Source: Deltaproteobacteria bacterium (GTDB taxonomy: Bacteria > Myxococcota_A > Polyangia > Nannocystales > Nannocystaceae). From it: a stretch of DNA of 64,000 nucleotides. The stretch covers positions 3,038,001 through 3,102,000 of the forward strand of contig JADJEE010000001.1 in the NCBI GenBank assembly GCA_016709225.1, written 5' to 3'. The translations under genes and the position numbers were made by a program. Below are positions 26,252-38,049 of the stretch, one piece after another; position 1 is the first letter of the stretch, and each line of letters opens with the position of its first letter. The notes beneath the pieces are model-generated. The model was not told the DNA's origin. It was given only the letters and a program-made list of their open reading frames with translations, and searched no databases.

Positions 26252-26860
26252 TCATGCCCCCTGTTCGCCGCGCGCCTCACCTGGCCGGCACTGCGCGCAG
26301 TACACCTTACCGGTGCGTACGTGGTAGTGCGCGGTCGCGTTGGTCTCGACGATGCCGGCGCAGCCGTCGCAGATGCCGCCCGAGTCGAGCACGACCGGCT
26401 CGTAGCCTTCGAGCGGCAGCGCCTGTCCACGACGCTTCTTGGCGAACGGCACGTCTTTGACGATGTGCGAGCGGAACTTCTCCTCGAACGCTCGCCAGTG
26501 GCGGATGTGCTCGTCGGCGAGCCCGTGGCGCCGCAGCGTCTGATCCATCAGCGCCTCACGGTAGTCGAACAGCTCGTGGCTGATGACCATCCAGTGGTGC
26601 GCGTTGCGGGGGCGGTCGCCGAAGTAGAGGTCTTGCCCGGTGAACGCCTCGGCCAAGAACGCGTACTGGTGATCGATCGCCCAGCTCTTGGTGGTGTGCT
26701 CGAAGAACGGTGCGAGTCGGGGATCGACGTAGACCTGCTCGTAGAAGTCTTCGAGGATTCGCCGGAGCTTGGCGCCCTGCTCGAGCGCCGCCCACAAGGC
26801 GAGGTTGGGCTCGGTGTCACTCGCCCGCCGTCGCGGTCGCCGCTGCGGATCTGCGTCCAT
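26252..26860 (-). CDS. Truncated-haemoglobin-like protein with C-terminal zinc ribbon
   Basis: 202 residues. Residues 25-135 look like a group-1/2-type truncated globin: ILEDFYEQVYVDPRLAPFFEH at the start, a candidate proximal His in NAHHWMVISHELFD (88-95), and HWRAFEEKFRSHIV at the end. An added C-terminal part has two CxxC pairs (CDGC at 164-167, CAQC at 188-191), probably a zinc ribbon or a metal/redox site. ATG 26860 has GGAGG 6 nt upstream. Coupled to the CDGSH gene, it may handle O2, NO or redox stress. It lies just downstream of rpoB. Confidence 0.8.
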   Translation of the reverse strand: MDADPQRRPRRRASDTEPNLALWAALEQGAKLRRILEDFYEQVYVDPRLAPFFEHTTKSWAIDHQYAFLAEAFTGQDLYFGDRPRNAHHWMVISHELFDYREALMDQTLRRHGLADEHIRHWRAFEEKFRSHIVKDVPFAKKRRGQALPLEGYEPVVLDSGGICDGCAGIVETNATAHYHVRTGKVYCAQCRPGEARGEQGA

Positions 26861-27020
26861 CGAGGTCCTCCGCGCGGCCGAGGCCACGCTCCCCCATCCC
26901 TACGCATCGCCGCCCGACGCAGCAAGTGAAGTCGTTGCGCGCCGCCGGTGGCGGCCCATCACGGGTCGCCCGCGCGACGACGTGGGCCACCTGCGGTCGC
27001 CCGAGCCCCAGACGCACGAA

Positions 27021-27051
27021 CGCCGCGGCGGTCACTCGGACCACCGCGGCG
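27021..27051 (-). terminator. GC-rich hairpin downstream of rpoB
   Basis: A 13-bp stem with one mismatch (CGCCGCGGCGGTC / GACCACCGCGGCG) and a 5-nt loop, 24 nt after the rpoB stop. No long U tract follows, so termination is likely but not certain. Its presence supports rpoB being the last gene of its operon. Confidence 0.5.
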
Positions 27052-27075
27052 TCGCAGGCTTCGCACCCGAGGGTG

Positions 27076-31257
<4,182 letters not shown>

Positions 31258-31393
31258 CGAGATTTTCCCTGCTTGGCTGCGAGTTCCGGCCGTGCGGCCA
31301 GCTGACGCGATTCAGTTGTGGTGCCTTGCGAGCCTCTCGAGCCCGCCCCCACCCTCCGGCACGCCGTGCCGGCTTCGGGTGGGGTCGGGAGAA

Positions 31394-31435
31394 CCGGCCG
31401 CGGCGGAGCTCGAAAGGCTCGTCCGCCGCGGTCGG
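31394..31435 (-). promoter_or_regulatory. Long hairpin between rplL and rpoB (attenuator or RNase III site)
   Basis: CCGGCCGCGGCGGA pairs with TCCGCCGCGGTCGG, a 14-bp stem with one mismatch and a 14-nt loop. It sits just after rplL. In E. coli the rplL-rpoB gap contains an attenuator and an RNase III site that lower rpoB expression relative to L12. A similar role is inferred. No U tract follows. Confidence 0.6.
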
Positions 31436-31448
31436 CAACCGGGACCGA

Positions 31449-31838
31449 CTACTTCATCTCGGCGTCGGCGCCGGCTTCCTTCAGCTTCTTGACCATCGTC
31501 TCGGCCTCTTCCTTCGAGACGCCTTCCTTCACGGTGGCGGGCGCGCCGTCGACCATGTCCTTGGCTTCCTTCAGGCCGATGCCCGGGATGAGCTCGCGGA
31601 CCGCCTTGATGACGTTGATCTTCTTGTCGCCGCCGTTCTTGATGACGACGGTGAACTCGGTCTTCTCCTCGACCGGCGCGGCCGCAGCCCCGCCACCGCC
31701 ACCGGCCGCCGCAACGGCCACCGGCGCGGCCGCCGAGACGCCCCACTTACCCTCGAGCTCCTTCACCAGCGCGGCGATCTCCATCACCGGGAGGTTGGAG
31801 AGGTACTCGACGACTTGATCCTTCGTGATGTCTGCCAT
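31449..31838 (-). CDS. rplL: 50S ribosomal protein L7/L12
   Basis: 129 residues. N-terminal dimerisation helices (DQVVEYLSNLPVMEIAALVK), an Ala/Gly hinge, and the conserved C-terminal domain (EKTEFTVVIKNGGDKKINVI, KEAKDMVDGAP). It forms the ribosomal stalk that recruits GTPase factors, as dimers bound to L10. ATG 31838 follows an AAGAAGAGA stretch. Between rplJ and rpoB in one operon. Confidence 0.98.
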   Translation of the reverse strand: MADITKDQVVEYLSNLPVMEIAALVKELEGKWGVSAAAPVAVAAAGGGGGAAAAPVEEKTEFTVVIKNGGDKKINVIKAVRELIPGIGLKEAKDMVDGAPATVKEGVSKEEAETMVKKLKEAGADAEMK

Positions 31839-31916
31839 GGTTCGATTCTCTTCTTGCTTGTGATCTGAAATCTGGTTGGTTGGATGGCCTTGGCCGCGAC
31901 GCGGCAAGGCGGTGCA

Positions 31917-32438
31917 CTACGCCGCTTCGAGCTTCTCTTTGCGGGCGTTGAGCACGTTGAGCAGCCCCTGCGCGGATGCTTGCAGCACGCGCACGAACTG
32001 GGTGGCGGGGGTGTTGAGCAGCGCCAGGAACTGCGCCTTGAGCTCGCGCGGACCGGGCATGTTCGCGAGTGCGACCACGCCATCGGCGTCAAGCATCTTG
32101 CCGTACGCGACGCCGCCCTTGAGCTTGAACTTGTCGTTGTCCTTGGCGAAGTCACGGGCGACGCGGGCCGCCGCGCCGGGATCGTCGGGATGGAACGCGA
32201 GACCGCTGACGCCCTTGAGCAAGGGGGTGGCGGCCGCGTGATCCGTCTCTTGGATCGCGAAGCGGATCGTGGAGTTCTTGTAGACGTGGTAGCTGCACCC
32301 CGCCTCGCGGAACTTGCCGCGCAGCTCGTTGACGCTGGCGACGGTGAGTCCCGCGAACTCCACCAGCACGAACGCGCTGGCCTGCGACAGCTCCTCACGG
32401 AGCTTGCTGCTGAGTTCTTGTTTCTGTGTGGTGTCCAT
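31917..32438 (-). CDS. rplJ: 50S ribosomal protein L10
   Basis: 173 residues. It begins with KLREELSQASAFVLVEFAGL, followed by VNELRGKFREAGCSYHVYKN and GPRELKAQFLALLNTP, all typical of L10. It anchors L7/L12 dimers to 23S rRNA. It is first in the rplJ-rplL-rpoB operon, with a promoter at 32778-32806 and a 5' leader of about 330 nt. Confidence 0.98.
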   Translation of the reverse strand: MDTTQKQELSSKLREELSQASAFVLVEFAGLTVASVNELRGKFREAGCSYHVYKNSTIRFAIQETDHAAATPLLKGVSGLAFHPDDPGAAARVARDFAKDNDKFKLKGGVAYGKMLDADGVVALANMPGPRELKAQFLALLNTPATQFVRVLQASAQGLLNVLNARKEKLEAA

Positions 32439-32777
32439 CGAGGATAGGACCTACTTTGGGTGGCCTTCCGCGGCGACCGACTGCGTGGCACGTACGGTCG
32501 TCCGGTTGGTGGGAACGTCGTTGGGAAGGCGACCTTTGCGGTCCTCGAGGGAACGGCGCGCGGGCTCTCCTTCCACTCTCATGCGGGCTACCGATCGATG
32601 CTCTCGGTGTTTCGCGTCGTGCCGACGACGGCCTGCGGTCTCGGAGTGGTGCTCGGTGGCGAACACCGAGCGTGTGGAGATGAAGTGGAACGAGGTGCGC
32701 GCCTCCTTGCGAAGTCGAGTTGGCGGTGACCCTCCAGGGGACGCGTCGGGGCGTGCCGGGGGTGCGAAGGGTGCGAA
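32439..32777 (-). promoter_or_regulatory. rplJ 5' leader, probable L10 autoregulatory region
   Basis: About 330 nt lie between the promoter and the rplJ ATG without a credible gene. Known rplJ leaders bind the L10(L12) complex and control translation. The length and position fit, but I did not work out the kink-turn structure. Short frames here are Arg/His-rich and were rejected. Confidence 0.5.
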
Positions 32778-32806
32778 CGGATAGCAAGACCCGTTCCGCT
32801 GTGCAA
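32778..32806 (-). promoter_or_regulatory. rplJ operon promoter
   Basis: On the minus strand TTGCAC (32801-32806) and TATCCG (32778-32783) are 17 nt apart. The spacer and the first transcribed bases are nearly identical to the promoter before rpmG (37182-37210), which supports both. Confidence 0.75.
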
Positions 32807-32931
32807 CCCCTTGCCCGTCCGGCGTGCGCGCGCGCCCACAGGCCCCCGCGGCGCGCCGTCACCGGGCCGTTGCCGGGTCGGCGCGACCTGCGACCGTGCG
32901 TTGACGCATGGATTCGGCGAAGCGGCCGGCG

Positions 32932-34242
32932 TCAGCCCGGGGGCTCGGTGTACTCGGCCAGGTCGCCGCCGCCGACCTCGTAGAGCGAGTCGCCGCCGGT
33001 GGCCCAGAAGTGGTGGAGCGCGCCGAAGCCCATGCCCTCGACCAGCGAGCCGCCGGTCCCGGCGTAGCTGAACAGGTTCTCCTGCACCCATCCGAGGCTT
33101 GGATCGAGGCGGTACTGCCCGATGAAGTCGCTGGTCATGTCCGAGACGTAGACGTACGGGATCCCGGTGTTCGGATCGGTCACGACCTCCATGCCGTCCA
33201 TGTGGTCGCCCGCGAGGGTCGGATACACGAACGCGAGCCCCCAGGTGTCGTCGCTCGCGTCGTGCTGGAACACGCGGCGGTTCGACTCGTTCGACGCGTA
33301 CCACACGCCGTGCACGTCGTCGTAGCCGATCTCCGCGAAGTGGTTGGCCCAGCCCGGCGGGCTGGTGATCACCGCGGTCGCACCACCGGCGAGCATGTAC
33401 TCGGTGATCGCGCCGCCGCCGATGTAGATGCGATCGTCGAGGGCCAGGAGCTCCGACGAGCTCGGCTGCGGCGTGCCGAAGAACGGCAGCGTCTGCACCC
33501 ACGAGAGCGTGCGGCCCTCGATGGGGCCCGGCGCATCGGCGTTGTCGGGGTGCTGGTTGGGCTCGAGCTTGCCGTCGCCATCGGTGTCGAGCAGCGCGAC
33601 CGTGTACACGTCGATGCCACCGTTGCCGAGCACGTAGATGGTGTCGTCCCAGCTGTCGACGTCGTAGCCGCCGAGGAACGCGGTGCCGCCGGTGTGGAAG
33701 TCCGCGAACTGGAAGTACTGCCCGGTCGGCACCATGGTCCCGAGCGGCTGCAGCACCTCGCAGGTGCCTGTGCCCTGATCGCAGCCCTCGCCCTGGCCCG
33801 GGTCACAGACCTCGAGCAGCTGCCACGCCGGCGGCATCGCGGCGGCGTTGCACTGCATGACCTTCTGCCCTTGGCAGTGGTACTGCCCGGCGAGACACGC
33901 CACGCAGCCGGTACCTTCGAGGCACAGATCCGGCGCGCAGTCCTGGCTCTCGACGAGGCTGCCGTCGTCGCCACACTCCATCGCGACGTTCTCGCTGGTG
34001 CAGTAGACACCCGCCGCCTTCTCGGCGCAGAAGCCCGACACGCCCACGTCGTACTTGGTGCTGGGCGCCTCCGATCCGCCGTCGGAGCCGATGCCATCGC
34101 CGGAGTCTCCGCCCCCGCTCGAGCCGCCGCCCGTGATCGTGATGCCGGTCAGCGAAACCCCGCCACCGGGCGAGCGATCGCCCCCGGCATCGGCACCGCA
34201 CCCCATCAGCGACAACCCTACGGCCCAACGGATGTGCTTCAT
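32932..34242 (-). CDS. Lipoprotein with propeller-like domain, inserted between rplA and rplJ
   Basis: 436 residues. The signal peptide ends in LMGCG (lipobox), then a Gly/Ser/Asp linker. A Cys-rich segment (CGDDGSLVESQDCAPDLCLE, CVACLAGQYHCQG, CDPGQGEGCDQGTGTC) precedes a beta-rich part with repeated strands like YDVDSWDDTIYVLGNGG and DRIYIGGGAITEYML, suggesting a beta-propeller. It has no role in ribosome function. A hairpin terminator after rplA and a separate rplJ promoter flank it, so it has its own transcription. Likely a surface-exposed binding protein. Confidence 0.8.
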   Translation of the reverse strand: MKHIRWAVGLSLMGCGADAGGDRSPGGGVSLTGITITGGGSSGGGDSGDGIGSDGGSEAPSTKYDVGVSGFCAEKAAGVYCTSENVAMECGDDGSLVESQDCAPDLCLEGTGCVACLAGQYHCQGQKVMQCNAAAMPPAWQLLEVCDPGQGEGCDQGTGTCEVLQPLGTMVPTGQYFQFADFHTGGTAFLGGYDVDSWDDTIYVLGNGGIDVYTVALLDTDGDGKLEPNQHPDNADAPGPIEGRTLSWVQTLPFFGTPQPSSSELLALDDRIYIGGGAITEYMLAGGATAVITSPPGWANHFAEIGYDDVHGVWYASNESNRRVFQHDASDDTWGLAFVYPTLAGDHMDGMEVVTDPNTGIPYVYVSDMTSDFIGQYRLDPSLGWVQENLFSYAGTGGSLVEGMGFGALHHFWATGGDSLYEVGGGDLAEYTEPPG

Positions 34243-34350
34243 CGCCTGCAACGCCCCCGCAGGTCGTGGTGCCCTGGCGCCAAGAGGTTCCCGCGGGCCG
34301 TGCATCGAGCGCGCGCCCGGCGTGCCGGGGGACGGTGGCCCGAACGCAAA

Positions 34351-34380
34351 CGGGCGTCGCAGCTGCTGCCGCGACGCCCG
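34351..34380 (-). terminator. Rho-independent-like terminator after rplA
   Basis: A perfect 10-bp inverted repeat (CGGGCGTCGC / GCGACGCCCG) with a 10-nt loop lies 29 nt after the rplA stop. Reading the minus strand it is followed by TTTGCG. It would separate rplKA from the lipoprotein gene. Confidence 0.65.
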
Positions 34381-34409
34381 CTCGGGTCGAACCGCCGGGG
34401 CGGTGCGAA

Positions 34410-35111
34410 TCAGTTCTTCTCGACCAGCGCCGCGACCTCGTTGGTGTCGATGCGCAAGCCGGGGCCCATCGTTGCGCTCACGGTAAGGCTCTTCCAGTAC
34501 TTGCCCTTGGCGGTCTGCGGCTTGAGGCGCTGCAGCTGCTCGAGCAGGGCGACCAGGTTCTCGCGGATCTTCTCGGGTCCGAACGAGATCTTCCCGATCG
34601 GCGCATGCACGATGCCGGTCTTCTCGGTGCGGAACTCGATGCGACCAGCCTTCAGCTCGCGCACGGCCCGGGCGACGTCCATCGTGACCGTGCCGACCTT
34701 CGGGTTCGGCATCAGGTTGCGGGGACCGAGCACGCGACCCAGGCGACCGACCAGACCCATCATGTCGGGCGTCGCGATCGCGCTGTCGAAGTCGAGCCAA
34801 CCACCCTGGATCTTCTCGACCAGGTCCTCGGCGCCGACCAGGTCGGCACCGGCGGCGTTGGCCTCGCTCGCGCGCTCACCCTTGGCGAACACCACCACGC
34901 GCACGGTCTTGCCGGTGCCGTGGGGCAGCGCGCAGCTCGAGCGGATCATCTGGTCGGCGTGCTTGGGGTTCACACCCAGGCGCGCGGCGACGTCGATGCT
35001 CTGATCGAACTTCGTCTTCGAGACCTCGGTGACGAGGCGGCATGCCTCCTCGAGGGTGTATCGCTTCTGCGGATCGACGCTCGCACGCTCTTTGACGTAA
35101 CGCTTGCCCAT
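34410..35111 (-). CDS. rplA: 50S ribosomal protein L1
   Basis: 233 residues, normal length. KFDQSIDVAARLGVNPKHAD, MIRSSCALPHGTGKTVRVVV, GRVLGPRNLMPNPKVGTV and FRTEKTGIVHAPIGK are diagnostic. It binds the L1 stalk of 23S rRNA and, in many bacteria, represses its own mRNA. AGGAG precedes the ATG. It follows rplK by 121 nt. Confidence 0.98.
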   Translation of the reverse strand: MGKRYVKERASVDPQKRYTLEEACRLVTEVSKTKFDQSIDVAARLGVNPKHADQMIRSSCALPHGTGKTVRVVVFAKGERASEANAAGADLVGAEDLVEKIQGGWLDFDSAIATPDMMGLVGRLGRVLGPRNLMPNPKVGTVTMDVARAVRELKAGRIEFRTEKTGIVHAPIGKISFGPEKIRENLVALLEQLQRLKPQTAKGKYWKSLTVSATMGPGLRIDTNEVAALVEKN

Positions 35112-35232
35112 GGGGTCGTATCGACTCCTGCGAGGTCCGAACGGGCGTGAACGCCCTCCCTCGCTGCTGCTCGTGATGTGCCGTCTTGGCCGGGATTGGC
35201 GTCGACGGCGATCGCACTGGAGACCGACGCCG

Positions 35233-35655
35233 TCAGTCGACGACGTCGAGGCCCATCGAACGCGCGGTGCCGGCGATGCTGCGCGCGGCAGCCTCGACGT
35301 CGAACGCGTTCATGTCCTTGAGCTTGAACTCGGCAATCTCGCGCACCTGCTTGTGCGTGACCTTGCCCTTCTTCACCTTGTTCGGCTCGCCGGAGCCGCC
35401 TTCGATGCCGGCGGCCTTCATCAGCATCACCGAGGCCGGCGGGGTCTTGGTGATGAACGTGAAGGAGCGGTCCGAGAACACCGTGATCTCGACGGGGATC
35501 ACCGTGCCCTTGTCCTTGGCAGTTCGTGCGTTGAACTGCTTCACGAACTCCATGATGTTGACGCCCTTCGAACCCAGCGCTGGGCCGATGGGCGGTGCCG
35601 GCGTGGCCTCACCACCCTTGCACTGCAACTTGACGATCGCGGTTACCTTCTTCAT
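35233..35655 (-). CDS. rplK: 50S ribosomal protein L11
   Basis: 140 residues. GGEATPAPPIGPALGSKGVN, FVKQFNARTAKDKGTVIPVE and the C-terminal RNA-binding part (KVKKGKVTHKQVREIAEFK) are typical. It binds the GTPase-associated centre. A Myxococcota L11 of ordinary size. It is cotranscribed with nusG (37-nt gap) and rplA. Confidence 0.98.
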   Translation of the reverse strand: MKKVTAIVKLQCKGGEATPAPPIGPALGSKGVNIMEFVKQFNARTAKDKGTVIPVEITVFSDRSFTFITKTPPASVMLMKAAGIEGGSGEPNKVKKGKVTHKQVREIAEFKLKDMNAFDVEAAARSIAGTARSMGLDVVD

Positions 35656-35692
35656 GGCGAAATCCTGCGGGCAACGGGGGCGGCGGACGGCA

Positions 35693-36225
35693 TCAGCTGG
35701 CCACCGGCTCGACTTCGGCGAAGTCGACGGTCACGGGCGTGGGACGCCCGAAGATCGAAACGGACATCTTCACCTTGCGCTTGTCGCGGTCGACGTCCTC
35801 GACCTCGCCGGTGAAGTTGGCGAACGGCCCGCTCTTGACGCGGACATGGTCGCCGACGTTGTAGGTGACATCGGGCACCACCACCTGGACCTCGGCCTGC
35901 GGCTCGGTCTGGCCCAGCGTGCGGGCCATCTCCGAGGCCGGCACCGCGCGCGGCGTGTTGCCGCCGAGGAAGCCGGTGACCTTCGGTGTGTTCTTGACGA
36001 GGTGCCAGGTCTCCTTCGTGAGTTCCATGTTCACGAAGAGGTAGCCAGGATCAGCTTGCGGTTGGTCTTGACGGTCTTCTTGCCGCGCCGCTCCGTGACC
36101 TGCTCGCTCGGGACGTAGATGTCACCGAACAGCTCCGCGATGGGCTTGCCCTTGATGCGGTCTTCGAGCGCTCGCTTGACCGAGTTCTCGTAGCCCGAGA
36201 AGGTGTGCACGACATACCATTCCAT
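35693..36225 (-). CDS. nusG: Transcription elongation/antitermination factor NusG, frameshifted in the sequence
   Basis: The N-terminal part (MEWYVVHTFSGYENSVKRAL, FGDIYVPSEQVTERRGKKTV) ends early at RKLILATSS. The next frame continues with VNMELTKETWHLVKNTPKVT, GFLGGNTPRAVPASEMA and the KOW domain (YNVGDHVRVKSGPFANFTGE). Adding one base in the short G run at 36048-36049 joins them as RKLIPGYLFVNMEL and gives 177 residues, the normal NusG length. NusG is essential, so the break is almost surely a sequencing or assembly error. Confidence 0.95.
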
Positions 36226-36254
36226 GGGGATCTGCCTCTCGTCGCCCTACCGCG

Positions 36255-36683
36255 CTAGATGCCGTAGAGGAGGTCGGTCACCTTGGACCAGACGGTGTCG
36301 ATGCCGGCGAGGATCACCGAGCAGATGAGGGTCATGACGATCACGACCATGGTCGCCACGCGGACCTCGGCCTTCGTCGGCCATGAGACCTGCGACACCT
36401 CGGTCACGACCTCGGTCACGTACTGGAACCAGTGCGGCTTGCGCCACGCCCACGCGGTGGCGATGAGCGCGACCGTGATGCCGATGATCTGCGACTTGAG
36501 CTCGTTGGCGCGACCGACCTGCGGCCAGTAGCTCCACACCGCGGCCCAGATGTCCTCCACCGCGTGGGCCAGCACCCACGCACCGAGGAAGGCGCCGAGC
36601 ACGAACACGAGATGCGCCCAGCGACGGGGGTCGAACTCCCGTGCCGTGGTCGGCTTTCGTTTGCTTCGGCGCGCGCGCGACAT
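36255..36683 (-). CDS. secE: Preprotein translocase subunit SecE
   Basis: 142 residues with three hydrophobic segments: about 25-42, 67-84 and 110-130. The conserved SecE block VTEVVTEVSQVSWPTKAEV precedes the last membrane helix. Longer than the 60-residue minimal SecE but similar to E. coli's three-helix form. Its place directly before nusG and after tRNA-Trp is the classical order. AGGAGAAGC provides the ribosome binding site. Confidence 0.95.
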   Translation of the reverse strand: MSRARRSKRKPTTAREFDPRRWAHLVFVLGAFLGAWVLAHAVEDIWAAVWSYWPQVGRANELKSQIIGITVALIATAWAWRKPHWFQYVTEVVTEVSQVSWPTKAEVRVATMVVIVMTLICSVILAGIDTVWSKVTDLLYGI

Positions 36684-36842
36684 GATGACTGCTTCTCCTG
36701 GTGACCCACCCGAGCTTCGCGGCGGGTCGTCCCCGCGACCGCTGCCGCCCAGCGACCCGCGGAGGTGTCGCGGGCGACACGTGCGGGCGAAGGAGGTGGT
36801 CCGTCGAGGATGATGCGAGCTCGGTCATTTCTGACCGAGCGG

Positions 36843-36915
36843 CAGGGCGTGAGGGGCTCGAACCCCCGGCCTGCGGATTTGGAGTCCGCTGCTCTACCAA
36901 CTGAGCTAACGCCCT
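36843..36915 (-). tRNA. tRNA-Trp (anticodon CCA)
   Basis: A full cloverleaf on the minus strand. The acceptor arms AGGGCGT and ACGCCCT pair, the discriminator is G, and the anticodon loop CTCCAAA gives CCA. The 3' CCA is not encoded (CCG follows). It lies between rpmG and secE, the usual location. Confidence 0.97.
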
Positions 36916-36991
36916 GTGCGAACGATTGCCTCGCCTGCGATCTCGCCACGGCCCACGAGGGGCGCGATGGCGGAGCTCCCACGGACGAGGG

Positions 36992-37153
36992 CTACTTGGT
37001 CTCCTTGTGATCCGTGTGCTTCCGGCAGAAGCGGCAGTACTTCTTGAGATTGAGCTTCTCGGGCGTGTTACGTCGGTTCTTCATCTTGGAGTAGTTCCGA
37101 CGCTTGCACTCTTGGCACTCGAGCGAAATGATGATGCGGTGTCCGGCGGCCAT
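36992..37153 (-). CDS. rpmG: 50S ribosomal protein L33, zinc-binding form
   Basis: 53 residues. Two Cys pairs (CQEC, CRFC) make a zinc ribbon, so this is the C+ form. KNRRNTPEKLNLKKYC is characteristic. It is the first gene after the promoter at 37182-37210 and leads into tRNA-Trp-secE-nusG. The leader is only about 20 nt. Confidence 0.96.
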   Translation of the reverse strand: MAAGHRIIISLECQECKRRNYSKMKNRRNTPEKLNLKKYCRFCRKHTDHKETK

Positions 37154-37181
37154 GGGGTCGTCTTCGGGCGAAGGGTGCGAA

Positions 37182-37210
37182 CGGATAGCAAGACTCGTTC
37201 CGCGTTGCAA
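37182..37210 (-). promoter_or_regulatory. Promoter of the rpmG-tRNA-Trp-secE-nusG-rplKA unit
   Basis: On the minus strand TTGCAA (37205-37210) and TATCCG (37182-37187) are 17 nt apart. The spacer ends GTCTTGC, and the start region GTTCGCACCCTTCG is shared with the rplJ promoter. Confidence 0.75.
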
Positions 37211-37455
37211 CCGGCCCGAGGGTGATCGCGCTCGGGGTCGTCGGGGGCACCGATGCGGGGCGACGGGCGGGGCGACGGACGCCGGCGGGCGGGGCCGCGG
37301 GCGAATTGGGCCCCCCAACCGGGTGGGTCACGGGCGCCGGCGAAGCCCTCGCGTGAGCGGGCTCGCTTGGCCGATCACCCGCCGGGGCGGACGCGAGATC
37401 GTCCGTCGCTGCGCGAGCCTCCCCGCGGGGACTCGACCCCGACGGCGGTGCGCCG
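37211..37455. other. Gap where tuf would be expected; no gene seen
   Basis: 245 nt of very GC-rich sequence between tRNA-Thr(GGT) and the rpmG promoter. In many bacteria tuf follows this tRNA cluster. No EF-Tu fragment was found in any frame. A small palindrome TCCCCGCGGGGA (37420-37431) just after the tRNA could help end the tRNA transcript. Confidence 0.6.
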
Positions 37456-37531
<76 letters not shown>

Positions 37532-37550
37532 GAACGTGGAGCGAAGGGGG

Positions 37551-37623
37551 AGCGGGAGACGAGGCTCGAACTCGCGACATTCAGCTTGGAAGGCTGACGC
37601 TCTACCAACTGAGCTACTCCCGC
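37551..37623 (-). tRNA. tRNA-Gly (anticodon TCC)
   Basis: 73 nt. Acceptor GCGGGAG/CTCCCGC, discriminator T, anticodon loop CTTCCAA in a TCAGC/GCTGA stem. CCA is not encoded (CCC follows). Confidence 0.97.
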
Positions 37624-37690
37624 TTGGTGCCCTCGCGACCGGGGTCGCGAAGGCGGTGCCGAACTCGGGCAGGTGCCCGAGGGCCGGCGG

Positions 37691-37773
37691 TGGATGGGGT
37701 AGGATTCGAACCTACGAAGCGGTGACGCGGCGGGTTTACAGCCCGCTCCCTTTGGCCACTCGGGAACCCATCC
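37691..37773 (-). tRNA. tRNA-Tyr (anticodon GTA)
   Basis: 83 nt, class II with a long variable arm. Acceptor GGATGGG/CCCATCC, discriminator A, anticodon loop CTGTAAA. CCA is not fully encoded (CCG follows). Confidence 0.97.
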
Positions 37774-37864
37774 TCGAGGTGTCGCGGACTCGGGCGAGCC
37801 GACGACGTCATGACGTGGTGGACCAGGTGCCCCCTCGCGGGTCGAGGGCGTGGCGCGAACGCAG

Positions 37865-37936
37865 AGCTGGCGATGGGATTCGAACCCGCAACCGCCTGAT
37901 TACAAATCAGGTGCTCTACCGTTGAGCTACGCCAGC
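37865..37936 (-). tRNA. tRNA-Thr (anticodon TGT)
   Basis: 72 nt. Acceptor GCTGGCG/CGCCAGC, anticodon loop TTTGTAA in a CTGAT/ATCAG stem. First tRNA after the strong promoter at 37987-38015. CCA is not encoded. Confidence 0.97.
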
Positions 37937-37986
37937 GTGGGGGACGTGCAGGGCCTCCTTCGACCGGGGTTGCGGTCGGGGCCGCG

Positions 37987-38015
37987 TCTATATCCGCTGC
38001 TCCGGACTTGGTCAA
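37987..38015 (-). promoter_or_regulatory. Strong promoter of the Thr-Tyr-Gly-Thr tRNA operon
   Basis: On the minus strand TTGACC (38010-38015) and TATAGA (37987-37992) are separated by exactly 17 nt. This is the best sigma-70 match in the window, as expected for stable RNA genes. Confidence 0.82.
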
Positions 38016-38049
38016 GGGCAACGCCGTGGGTACGCGTGCTCGCACGGCG

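Noticed and set aside
32451..32666. Small frames inside the rplJ leader
   Set aside because: Arg/His/Glu-rich translations without ribosome binding sites; the region fits a regulatory leader better.
36031..36225. Programmed frameshift or split nusG
   Set aside because: No slippery heptamer or downstream stimulator; other genes here have the same kind of homopolymer indel, so an assembly error is simpler.
37211..37455. Remnant of tuf
   Set aside because: No EF-Tu motif (GHVDHGK, NKCD-like) in any frame.
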